Of a stretch of 64,000 nucleotides of DNA, positions 8,674 through 16,175 are shown piece by piece. The translations under genes were made by a program, and so were the position numbers. Under the pieces are notes generated by a model. That model was not told the origin of the DNA. It ran no database searches and saw nothing but the letters and a program-made list of their open reading frames with translations. Source of the stretch: an uncultured Paracoccaceae bacterium (GTDB taxonomy: Bacteria; Pseudomonadota; Alphaproteobacteria; Rhodobacterales; Rhodobacteraceae); NCBI GenBank assembly GCA_934500835.1, contig CAKSTR010000005.1:186001-250000 (forward strand). The letters run 5' to 3'. The stretch's first letter is position 1; every line of letters begins with the position of its first letter.

Positions 8674-10748
8674 CGCTGGTCTTCGATCCCCTGATCGGCT
8701 GGCCGGCGATCTGGGCGCTGTGCGGCGTGGCGCTGCTGCTTCTGGGCCTTGCCTTGTGGCGCGGGCTGGCGGGCTGGGCCCTGCGCGGGCTGTCGGCGCT
8801 GGCGCTTCTTGGGGCGCTGACCAATCCCTCCTTGCAGGAGGAAGAGCGGGCCGGGCTGAACGACATCGTCATCCTGATCGTCGATGACAGCGCCAGCCAG
8901 ACGCTGGGAGGCCGGCCCGAACAGGTGGCGCAGGCCGTGGCGGCGGTGGAGGCCGAAATCGCCGCCATGCCGGGGACCGAACTGCGCATCCGCCGCTTTT
9001 CGGACGGGGATGAGGATGCCGGCACGCTGGCAATGACCGCAATGGCGCAGGCCCTGGCCGAGGAGCCCCGTGCGCGGGTGGCGGGCGTGCTGCTGGTGAC
9101 CGATGGCCGCGTGCACGACATGGAGATGACCCCGTCGCTGCCCGCGCCGCTGCATGTGCTGCTGACCGGGAAGGCGGCCGACTGGGACCGCAGGCTGGTG
9201 ATCCGCAATGCCCCCGCCTTCGCCATCATCGGCGAAGAGTTCATCATGAAGCTTATGGTCGAGGATACCGGCGCGGTGCCGGGTGCGGCCGGGGGCAATG
9301 TCGATCTGACCATCACCGTCGATGCCGAGCCGCCGCAGGTCTATTCGATTCCGGTCGGGGTGGAGCTGGACCTGCCCGTCACCCTGCCGCATGGCGGAAT
9401 GAACGTGCTGCAGTTCAGCGTCGATCCGGTGGCGGGCGAGCTGACCGATCGCAACAACGCGCAGGTGGTGCAGGTCAACGGTGTGCGCGACAGGCTGCGG
9501 GTGCTGCTGGTCTCGGGTGAACCTCACGCGGGGGAACGGGTCTGGCGCAACCTGCTGAAATCCGATGCCTCGGTCGATCTGGTGCATTTCACCATTCTCC
9601 GCCCGCCGGAAAAGCAGGATGGCGTTCCGGTGGATGAGTTGTCGCTGATCGCCTTCCCGACGCGGGAGCTTTTCGTCGAGAAGATCGAGGAATTCGACCT
9701 GATCATCTTCGACCGCTACCGGATGCGGGGCATCCTGCCGATGAGCTATCTGGACAATGTGGTCCAGTATGTCCGCAATGGCGGCACCGTGCTGGTGGCG
9801 GCGGGGCCGGAATTCGGGGTGGTGGATTCGCTCTATCGGTCTCCCCTGGCGGAAATCCTGCCGGTGGCGCCGACGGCACAGGTGATCGAAGGCGGCTTCC
9901 GACCGAAGATCACCGATCTGGGCAAGCGTCATCCGGTGACCGAAGGGCTGGAGAAATTCGCGCCGCCCGGTGAGGACGGCGAACCCGGTTGGGGCCGCTG
10001 GTTCCGCATTGCCGAGGTCGAGAAGCTGTCGGGCCAGACGGTGATGGAGGGGCCGCAGGGCCTGCCGCTTCTGGTGCTGGACCGGGTGGATGAGGGGCGG
10101 ATCGCGGTGCTGGCATCCGATCAGGCCTGGCTCTGGGGGCGCGGCTACGAAGGCGGCGGTCCGCAGCTGGAACTGCTGCGCCGGCTGGCGCACTGGATGC
10201 TGAAGGAGCCGGAGCTTGAGGAAGAGACCCTGACCGCAACCGCGGATGGCCAGCATCTGCGCATCGTGCGGCGCACCATCGGCGAAGACGCACCGGGGTC
10301 CTTGACGGTGACCGGGCCGGACGGCGCAACGCAGGAGCTGGCGATGCGCCAGACCTCGCCGGGGCGCTATGAGGTGGAGTGGGACGCGCCGCTTTTGGGG
10401 TTGTATCGTCTGGAACAGGGGGAGCTGACGCGGGTCATCGGCGTCGGCCCCGCCGCCCCGCGCGAGTTCGTCGAAACCATCGCATCGGGCGACCAGCTGG
10501 CGCCGGTGGCCGAAGGCGCGGGCGGCTCGGTCAGCCGGATCGAGGAGGGCGTGCCCGACATCCGCCAGGTCGCCGAGGGGCGCCCTTCGGCGGGCCGCGG
10601 CTGGATCGGGATCACTCCGCGGGGGGCCTATCAGACCGAAGAGGTCCAGGTGGCAGCACTGCTGCCCGACTGGCTGTGGCTGCTGTTCGCCGCCGGTCTG
10701 GCCGTGCTGGCCTGGCTGATCGAGGGCCGCAAAGGCGCCAAGGTCTGA
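8670..10748 (+). CDS. Large membrane protein of the MoxR operon (class I amidotransferase-like domain)
   Basis: A 692-residue protein whose ATG overlaps the preceding stop by 4 bp. Two N-terminal hydrophobic segments (about 10-50) are followed by a VWA-like stretch (DIVILIVDDSAS near 65-76), a beta-sandwich region, and a class I glutamine-amidotransferase-like domain (about 275-500; LRVLLVSGEPHAG, FDLIIFDRYRMRG, GGTVLVAAGPE). A final transmembrane helix lies near 668-685. In related operons such proteins accompany DUF4159 proteins. No catalytic Cys-His-Glu triad of a true amidotransferase is evident, so the domain is probably structural. It is the last gene of the operon. Confidence 0.75.
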   Translation: MTLVFDPLIGWPAIWALCGVALLLLGLALWRGLAGWALRGLSALALLGALTNPSLQEEERAGLNDIVILIVDDSASQTLGGRPEQVAQAVAAVEAEIAAMPGTELRIRRFSDGDEDAGTLAMTAMAQALAEEPRARVAGVLLVTDGRVHDMEMTPSLPAPLHVLLTGKAADWDRRLVIRNAPAFAIIGEEFIMKLMVEDTGAVPGAAGGNVDLTITVDAEPPQVYSIPVGVELDLPVTLPHGGMNVLQFSVDPVAGELTDRNNAQVVQVNGVRDRLRVLLVSGEPHAGERVWRNLLKSDASVDLVHFTILRPPEKQDGVPVDELSLIAFPTRELFVEKIEEFDLIIFDRYRMRGILPMSYLDNVVQYVRNGGTVLVAAGPEFGVVDSLYRSPLAEILPVAPTAQVIEGGFRPKITDLGKRHPVTEGLEKFAPPGEDGEPGWGRWFRIAEVEKLSGQTVMEGPQGLPLLVLDRVDEGRIAVLASDQAWLWGRGYEGGGPQLELLRRLAHWMLKEPELEEETLTATADGQHLRIVRRTIGEDAPGSLTVTGPDGATQELAMRQTSPGRYEVEWDAPLLGLYRLEQGELTRVIGVGPAAPREFVETIASGDQLAPVAEGAGGSVSRIEEGVPDIRQVAEGRPSAGRGWIGITPRGAYQTEEVQVAALLPDWLWLLFAAGLAVLAWLIEGRKGAKV

Positions 10749-10845
10749 GCCCCTTGCAACTGTCGGCAAGCTGAGCGCCTGACGGCGCAAACCTTTTCAC
10801 GCGCCTCTGGCGCAGGCGCCAACCGGCGCGGGTCTGCTCCGCAGG

Positions 10846-10868
10846 GGATATTTCCGGCCAAAGTGAAG
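10846..10868 (+). repeat. GGATATTT-type intergenic repeat, copy 2
   Basis: GGATATTT is followed by CCGGCCAAAGTGAAG in the gap between the MoxR operon and the amine oxidase gene. GC-rich dyads lie just upstream (10800-10840). Confidence 0.7.
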
Positions 10869-10938
10869 AGGCTTTGCCGAATCCCTGCAAGGCGGCAGGA
10901 TGGTGGCATTTCAGACGGGATTTCCTTGGGGATTTGCC

Positions 10939-12177
10939 ATGGGCGATGTTGATGTCGTGGTGGTTGGCGCGGGCTGTGCCGGGCTGGCGGCGGCCAAGGT
11001 TCTGCGTGGGGCGGGGCTGAGCTTTGCGGTGGTCGAGGCGATGGACCGCATCGGCGGCCGCGCCTGGACGACGGAGCGCGACTTCGGCCTGCCGTTCGAC
11101 ATCGGCTGCGCCTGGCTGCACGCCGGGGATCGCAATCCGTTCTATCCCGAGGCCCTGGCGGCGGGCTGGACGCTCTATCATCACGACATGGGGCTGGACC
11201 ATCTGTATTTCGGGTCGCGGAAGGCCACTGATGACGAGATGGCGCGGGTACGGGCCGCCGATGCGGCGCTGGCCGAAGCGATTGCCGGACATCTCGGGCC
11301 GGATGACCGGCTGGCGGCGCTGGTCGCCGACTGCCACTGCCTGCGGGCGAATGCCACCTTCGCCGGGCCGATGGATTTCGGGGCGGATGATGACGAGATC
11401 AGCATCGCGGATTTCCGGGCAGCGGCCGAACTGGACCCCAACTACTTTACGCGCGAGGGGTTCGGGGCGCTGATCCATAGCTGGGGCGCCGATGTGCCGG
11501 TGGTGACGGGATGCCCGGTCCGCCGGATCCTGTGGTCCGGGTCGGGGGTGGAGGCCGAGACGCCGCAGGGCACCTTGCGGGGAAGGGCGGCCATCGTCAC
11601 GGTGTCGACCGGCGTGCTGCAGTTCGGGGGCATCGGGTTTGACCCGGCCTTGCCCCAGGCGCATCAGGAGGCGATCCATGATCTGCCGATGGGGCTGCTG
11701 ACCAAGATCCCCCTGCAGGTGAGGGCAGAGCGGCTTGGGCTGAGGCCCTTCGACGATCTGCTGATCGAAGGGCGCGGGCGCAATGACCTGTTCTTCCTGT
11801 GCTATCCGTTCGATCTTGACCTGATGGTGGGTTTCGTCGGTGGCGATTTCGCCTGGGAAATCGAGGCCGCAGGGCGCGCGGCGGCGGTGGATTTCGCGAC
11901 CGGCCGGCTGGCGGACATCTTCGGTGCGGCCGTCCGTGGGGCGGTGGGGCATGGCATCATGACCAACTGGGCAGCCGAACGGCATGTGCGCGGCGCCTAT
12001 GCGGCGGCGGTGCCGGGCCGGGCATCGGCGCGGGAGGTGTTGCGCCGTCCGGTGGGAGAGCGGATCTGGTTTGCCGGCGAGGCACTGGCCGGGCAGGGAT
12101 TGATGCAGACTGCCGGCGGGGCGCGGCTTTCCGGGTCAGCGGTCGCGGCAGAGGTGGCGGCGGCCCTGCGGGTCTAG
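10939..12177 (+). CDS. FAD-dependent amine oxidase (NAD(P)/FAD oxidoreductase)
   Basis: A 412-residue flavoprotein. The Rossmann motif VVVGAGCAGLAAAK starts at residue 7, and GGRAWT, about 38-43, fits the amine-oxidase/protoporphyrinogen-oxidase superfamily. The C-terminal FAD motif IWFAGEALAGQGLMQTAGGA is present. It should oxidise an amine or related substrate; which one is unknown. The ATG at 10939 is chosen because the Rossmann strand begins five residues later; an upstream in-frame ATG at 10900 would add 13 residues. The stop (TAG, 12175-12177) lies in a CTAG shared with the stop of the convergent gene. Confidence 0.85.
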   Translation: MGDVDVVVVGAGCAGLAAAKVLRGAGLSFAVVEAMDRIGGRAWTTERDFGLPFDIGCAWLHAGDRNPFYPEALAAGWTLYHHDMGLDHLYFGSRKATDDEMARVRAADAALAEAIAGHLGPDDRLAALVADCHCLRANATFAGPMDFGADDDEISIADFRAAAELDPNYFTREGFGALIHSWGADVPVVTGCPVRRILWSGSGVEAETPQGTLRGRAAIVTVSTGVLQFGGIGFDPALPQAHQEAIHDLPMGLLTKIPLQVRAERLGLRPFDDLLIEGRGRNDLFFLCYPFDLDLMVGFVGGDFAWEIEAAGRAAAVDFATGRLADIFGAAVRGAVGHGIMTNWAAERHVRGAYAAAVPGRASAREVLRRPVGERIWFAGEALAGQGLMQTAGGARLSGSAVAAEVAAALRV

Positions 12178-12587
12178 AACGGCTTGACCACGACGGCCCA
12201 GAGGATCGCCAGCACGGCCAGCACGCTGATCTCGTTGAAGATCCGCAAATACAGGTCGGAATGGCCAAAGTCGCCGCGGCGGGCGCGGGATACGAGGACG
12301 CCGGTCCAGATGTAATGCGCGGCCAGAAGGGCGACGAGGGCGATCTTCAGATGCAGCCAGGGCGCGAAATCCCAGACCGACCAGGCCAGCCAGAGGCCGG
12401 TGACGACCGCGATCACGCCCAGACCGGCGGAGAAACGGTAGAGCCGCACCGTCAGATCGCCGAGCGGGCCGAACTCTCCCAGCCGGTCCCACTCGCGCCG
12501 CCAGTAGATCAAGGCGCGAGGCACGGCGAAGATCGAGGTCATCCAGCCCATGACGCAAAGAAGATGTATGATCTTGACCCAGTCCAT
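12174..12587 (-). CDS. CopD/HemJ-like four-helix membrane protein
   Basis: A 137-residue integral membrane protein with about four hydrophobic segments. The start MDWVKIIHLLCVMGWMTSIFAVPR resembles the HemJ (protoporphyrinogen oxidase)/CopD superfamily, with a His at residue 8 and a later histidine in LHLKIALVALLAAHYIW. Genuine HemJ has stricter conserved residues, so function is uncertain: heme biosynthesis or a cytochrome-like electron carrier are both possible. The ATG at 12587 is preferred over an upstream start at 12650, which adds a proline/arginine-rich stretch. It is convergent with the amine oxidase gene; the two overlap by 4 bp in a CTAG palindrome. Confidence 0.75.
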   Translation of the reverse strand: MDWVKIIHLLCVMGWMTSIFAVPRALIYWRREWDRLGEFGPLGDLTVRLYRFSAGLGVIAVVTGLWLAWSVWDFAPWLHLKIALVALLAAHYIWTGVLVSRARRGDFGHSDLYLRIFNEISVLAVLAILWAVVVKPF

Positions 12588-12656
12588 GCCGGCAAGGCTG
12601 ACCGGAAAGCGAGGGCGGATGCAAGGGGGCGGAAGACCGCGCCCCCGCAATCGGGA

Positions 12657-13628
12657 TCAGGGGGCACAGGCCGCGATGGTGCGCGCAAGGGTGGTGATCA
12701 GCGCCGGATAAAGCGCCGGTCCGGGTTCGAGGCTGGATCCCTCGGGGTCCAGTGCGCCGCCGACGCGGGCGCCGGTCGCCTCGGCCAGCCGGGTCAGCAG
12801 GGCGGGATCATGCTGGGCTTCGGGGAAAAGGCAGGCGGTGGTGCCGGTCCTTTCCTGCAACTCGACCAGATGGCGGGCGCCGGGTGCGGCGGCATCGCCG
12901 GCCGCGATGGTGCCGATCATGGTCAGGCCGAAATGGGCGGTGAAATAGCCATAGGCGTCGTGGAAGGCGACAAGGGGCCGGTCCTTGGCAGGAGCCAGAA
13001 GGGCGGCGGCCTCGGCCTCGGCGGCGTCGATGGCTGCGGCTGCGGCTATGGCGTTGGCGGCATAGGTGGCGGCGTTCTCGGGATCGAGACGCGAGAGTTC
13101 GTCGGCGATCAGGCCTGCCCAAAACTTGCCGTTGGCCGGGTCAAGCCAGGCATGCGGATCAAGGCCGCTGTGGCTGTGCCCGTCATGGTCGTCGTGGTCA
13201 TGTTCCGCGTGATCGTGATCTGCATCGTCAGCATGGTCGTGGTCATGCTCTGCATGGTCATCGTCGTCGTCGCCCGTCCCGTGCTCGGGGGCTGCGAAAT
13301 CCTGCCGGTAGGTGCCGGGCGCGGCCAGCAGGGCCAGCGCATCCGCCCCTGCCGGGCGGGCATCCAGCGCCTTTTGCAGCCAGGGCGACAGTTCGGGACC
13401 GATCCACAGCACCAGATCGGCGTCCGAGACCGCGCCCACCTGGCTGGGCTTCAGCTGGAACCCGTGCGGCGAGGCGCCGCGGTCCAGAAGCAGCACCGGT
13501 TTGCCCAGATCGCCCATGACAGCGGCTGCCAGTGAATGCACGGGCGGAATGTCCGTCACCACATTCGGGACGTCGGCGAGGGCGGGCATTGCCGTGCTGG
13601 CCAACAGGAAGGATATGATATAACGCAT
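12657..13628 (-). CDS. znuA: Zinc ABC transporter substrate-binding protein
   Basis: A 323-residue periplasmic zinc-binding lipocalin-like (cluster A-I) protein with a Sec signal (MRYIISFLLASTAMPALA). Metal ligands expected in ZnuA are visible: His55 in ASPHGF and His159 in LDPHAWLDP. Between them lies an acidic, histidine-rich loop (about 116-154, many HDH repeats) thought to gather zinc. The gene is divergent from zur-znuC-znuB, and a Zur-type inverted repeat lies in the shared promoter region, so expression should rise under zinc shortage. The first codons contain a second copy of the operator core (see findings). Confidence 0.95.
   Translation of the reverse strand: MRYIISFLLASTAMPALADVPNVVTDIPPVHSLAAAVMGDLGKPVLLLDRGASPHGFQLKPSQVGAVSDADLVLWIGPELSPWLQKALDARPAGADALALLAAPGTYRQDFAAPEHGTGDDDDDHAEHDHDHADDADHDHAEHDHDDHDGHSHSGLDPHAWLDPANGKFWAGLIADELSRLDPENAATYAANAIAAAAAIDAAEAEAAALLAPAKDRPLVAFHDAYGYFTAHFGLTMIGTIAAGDAAAPGARHLVELQERTGTTACLFPEAQHDPALLTRLAEATGARVGGALDPEGSSLEPGPALYPALITTLARTIAACAP
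13614..13624 (-). promoter_or_regulatory. Possible second Zur half-site inside the znuA start
   Basis: Codons 2-5 of znuA, read on the minus strand, contain GTTATATCATA. The same 11 bases form the centre of the Zur-like operator at 13667-13681. It is not a full palindrome here. Confidence 0.35.
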
Positions 13629-13666
13629 CGGAACCCCCGGCTTGCTGATTTGCCGGAATGTTTATA

Positions 13667-13681
13667 TGTTATATCATAACA
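13667..13681. promoter_or_regulatory. Zur operator between znuA and zur
   Basis: TGTTAT and ATAACA form perfect 6-bp arms around a 3-bp centre in an AT-rich island within GC-rich DNA. The site resembles known alphaproteobacterial Zur sites (ATGTTAT...ATAACAT). It lies 16 bp upstream of the zur ATG and 39 bp from the znuA ATG, so one site could repress both directions. Confidence 0.75.
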
Positions 13682-13696
13682 CGTCAAGAGGTGATC

Positions 13697-14221
13697 ATGG
13701 CCGCGTCGCATCCTCATGTCGAATCCTGCCCGGGTTGCGCCGATCCGGGGGCCGCCTTCGTGGCGCATGATCATGACAATTGCGCCGCAGATGTGCTGGC
13801 CCGGGCCGAGGCCCTGGCGGCCGAGCAGGGTGCGCGCTTTACCCCGGTGCGCAAGCGGGCGCTGGAGATCCTGCTGGAAGAACACAAGGCCCTTGGCGCC
13901 TATGACGTGCTGCAGCGGCTGGCGGCCGAAGGCTACGGCAACCAGCCGCCCGTGGCCTATCGGGCGCTGGAATTCCTTGTGGATCAGGGCTTTGCCCATC
14001 GCATCCGCCGGCTGAACGCCTTTGCCGCCTGCATGCACCCCGGCGAGGTGCATGCCCCCGCCTTCCTGATCTGCCGGGGCTGCGACGCCGTGGCCGAGGC
14101 CCCCGCCACCCCTGTCCGGGCCGCGCTTGAGGCCGCCGCCGGGGCCATTGGCTTCACCGTCGAGCGGACCAACATCGAGGCGCTTGGACTTTGCTCCGCC
14201 TGCCGGGAGAGCGGTGCATGA
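13697..14221 (+). CDS. zur: Zinc-responsive Fur-family repressor
   Basis: A 174-residue Fur-superfamily regulator. The DNA-binding winged helix includes FTPVRKRALEILLEEHKALGAYDVLQRL and RALEFLVDQGFAHRI. Cysteine pairs CRGC (about 126-129) and CSAC (about 168-171) fit the structural zinc site. An extra N-terminal CPGC and a His-rich stretch (AHDHDN) are present. With bound zinc it should repress znuA and its own operon through the operator at 13667. The ATG at 13697 has AAGAGGTG upstream; the longer in-frame start at 13658 would lie across the operator. The stop overlaps znuC by 4 bp. Confidence 0.93.
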   Translation: MAASHPHVESCPGCADPGAAFVAHDHDNCAADVLARAEALAAEQGARFTPVRKRALEILLEEHKALGAYDVLQRLAAEGYGNQPPVAYRALEFLVDQGFAHRIRRLNAFAACMHPGEVHAPAFLICRGCDAVAEAPATPVRAALEAAAGAIGFTVERTNIEALGLCSACRESGA

Positions 14222-14994
14222 GCCTGATCGAGGCGCGGCATCTCTGCGTCCGGCTTGGCGGGAGCGAGGTGCTGCATGACATCTCTCTGACCGTGCAGGC
14301 GGGCGAGATCATCACCGTGGTCGGCCCGAACGGATCGGGCAAGTCAACGCTTTTGCGGGCGTTGCTGGGCATTCTGCCGGCAGCGGCGGGGGGCGTGACC
14401 CGCGCGCCGGGGCTGCGGCTGGGCTATGTGCCGCAGCGGTTGCAGATCGACCGCAGCATGCCGATTTCGGTGCGCCGCTTCCTGTCCTTGCCGGTCCGGG
14501 TCTCGGACACCCAGGCGGCAGCGGTGCTGGAGCGGGTGGGGATGCCGGGCCTTGGCGGGTTGCAGATGGCGGCGCTGTCGGGCGGGCAGTTGCAGCGGGT
14601 GCTTCTGGCGCGTGCGCTTCTGGCGCAGCCGCAGGTGCTGATGCTGGACGAGCCGACGCAAGGGCTGGACCAGCCCGGCGAGGCCGCCTTCTACCGGCTG
14701 ATCGAAGAGGTCCGGGCCGAGACGGGCTGTGCCGTGCTGATGGTCAGCCATGACCTGCATGTGGTGATGGCGGCCAGCGACCGGGTGGTTTGCCTGAACG
14801 GCCATGTCTGCTGTCAGGGCACGCCACAGGTTGTGTCGGACGCACCCGAGTATCGCGCATTGTTCGGGCTTGGAACACAAGGCGCGCTGGCGCTGTACCG
14901 GCACGAGCATGACCACGACCACGCCCATCCGCATGACCACAGTCACGATCACGACCATCACCACGACTCTCACCACGGGCACCATCATGCTTGA
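14218..14994 (+). CDS. znuC: Zinc ABC transporter ATP-binding protein with His-rich tail
   Basis: A 258-residue ABC ATPase: Walker A GPNGSGKST (36-44), signature LSGGQ (120-124), Walker B LMLDEPTQG (141-149) and the switch His in VSHDLH. It powers zinc import with ZnuB and ZnuA. The last 30 residues or so are almost only His and Asp (HEHDHDHAHPHD and onward), a cytoplasmic zinc-binding tail that would sit where the metal enters the cell. The ATG at 14218 overlaps the zur stop, and znuB begins inside the His tail. Confidence 0.94.
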   Translation: MSLIEARHLCVRLGGSEVLHDISLTVQAGEIITVVGPNGSGKSTLLRALLGILPAAAGGVTRAPGLRLGYVPQRLQIDRSMPISVRRFLSLPVRVSDTQAAAVLERVGMPGLGGLQMAALSGGQLQRVLLARALLAQPQVLMLDEPTQGLDQPGEAAFYRLIEEVRAETGCAVLMVSHDLHVVMAASDRVVCLNGHVCCQGTPQVVSDAPEYRALFGLGTQGALALYRHEHDHDHAHPHDHSHDHDHHHDSHHGHHHA

Positions 14995-15778
14995 CGATTT
15001 CCTTGTGCGGGCGGCGCTTGCGGGTGTGGGGGTGGCGCTGGCCACCGGCCCTTTGGGGGCCTTCGTGGTCTGGCGGCGGATGGCCTATTTCGGCGATGCC
15101 ACCGCCCATGCGGCGATCCTTGGCGTGGCGCTGGCACTGGCGACCGATCTGCCCATCGTGGCCGGCACGCTGGTGGTGGCGCTGGCGATGGCGGTCACCG
15201 TGGCGGGGCTTGCGGCGCGTGGCTGGACGCTGGACACCACGCTGGGGGTGATGGCGCATTCGGCGCTGGCCTTCGGGCTGGTGGCGGTCAGCTTTCTGCC
15301 GCAGGTGCGCACCGATCTGTCGGCCTGGCTTTTCGGCGACATTCTGGCCGTGTCGAAGGGCGATCTTGCGCTGATCTGGGGCGGGGCCGCGCTGGTCGCG
15401 GCCCTTCTGGTCTGGCGCTGGCAGGCGCTTCTGGCCGCCACGCTGAACGAGGATCTGGCCCATTCCGCCGGAATCCGCCCCGAGCGTGAGCGGCTGGTGC
15501 TGGTCATCGCCCTGGCGCTGGTGGTGGCGGTGGCGCTGAAGGTGGTGGGGGCGCTTCTCATCTCGGCCATGCTGATCATCCCGGCGGCGGCGGCCCGCGG
15601 TCTGGCGCGCAGTCCCGAGGGGATGGCGCTTGGCGCCGTGGCCGTGGGGGCGCTGGCGGCGCTGGCGGGTCTGTGGCTGTCGTGGTGGCAGGACACGCCG
15701 GCCGGGCCGTCGATCGTGGTCGCCGCGGCGGCGGGTTTTGCGGTCTCGGCACTGTTCGGGCGAATGCGCGCCGCCTGA
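14987..15778 (+). CDS. znuB: Zinc ABC transporter permease
   Basis: A 263-residue multi-helix permease of the ABC-3 family (Zn/Mn/Fe). Typical features are RRMAYFGDATAHAAILGVALAL near residues 30-51 and a hydrophobic C-terminal half with VVGALLISAMLIIPAAAARGLA. The ATG at 14987 overlaps the end of znuC by 8 bp; longer forms would read through the His-tail region in another frame and are rejected. It is the last gene of zur-znuC-znuB. Confidence 0.93.
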   Translation: MLDDFLVRAALAGVGVALATGPLGAFVVWRRMAYFGDATAHAAILGVALALATDLPIVAGTLVVALAMAVTVAGLAARGWTLDTTLGVMAHSALAFGLVAVSFLPQVRTDLSAWLFGDILAVSKGDLALIWGGAALVAALLVWRWQALLAATLNEDLAHSAGIRPERERLVLVIALALVVAVALKVVGALLISAMLIIPAAAARGLARSPEGMALGAVAVGALAALAGLWLSWWQDTPAGPSIVVAAAAGFAVSALFGRMRAA

Positions 15779-16175
15779 GGCTGAAAATCCCCGGGCTCTG
15801 CCCCGTTCGGCTGGCAGCTGTCAGGCGGGGCATGGCGTCCGGCTTTCTGCCGGGGTCGCCGCCGATGCCCCGGAAAGACTTGCGGCCCATGTCGGCGCCG
15901 TGGGGGACGAGCGGTCGGGCAAGGGGTGCGGCAGCTGCGCCAGACCTGTTCCAACGGCGCGAAAAGCCTGATGATCGAGGTGGTCCGCTATTCCGGTTTC
16001 GTCTTTACCGGCTTCGGCGTCACGCCGGCCCGTTGCCGGGCACAATCGCTGCGCTGGCCGTCTGGCTGCGACATGCTGCCCATGTCGTTTTCGGATGTGA
16101 AGGGTCGGGCCGGCTTGCCCGGCAGGGCGACGCTCTGTCAGATATGGGCCACGGCATTTCCGGGGAGTCGGTCGG
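15779..16175 (+). other. Intergenic region without a recognisable gene
   Basis: About 400 bases between znuB and the second GcvT-type dehydrogenase. Open frames here are GC-rich, unlike any family I know, and mostly overlap neighbouring genes out of frame. The only clear structure is a 7-bp inverted repeat, CGACATG (16069-16075) and CATGTCG (16081-16087), followed by TTTT. It lies about 90 bp before the next gene and could be an operator or weak terminator. Confidence 0.5.

Noticed and set aside
13190..13275. Tandem CAT/GAC-type repeats
   Set aside because: These encode the His/Asp loop of ZnuA and are explained by protein function.
12261..13535. 424-residue plus-strand frame
   Set aside because: Antisense to znuA and the CopD-like gene; low-complexity translation.
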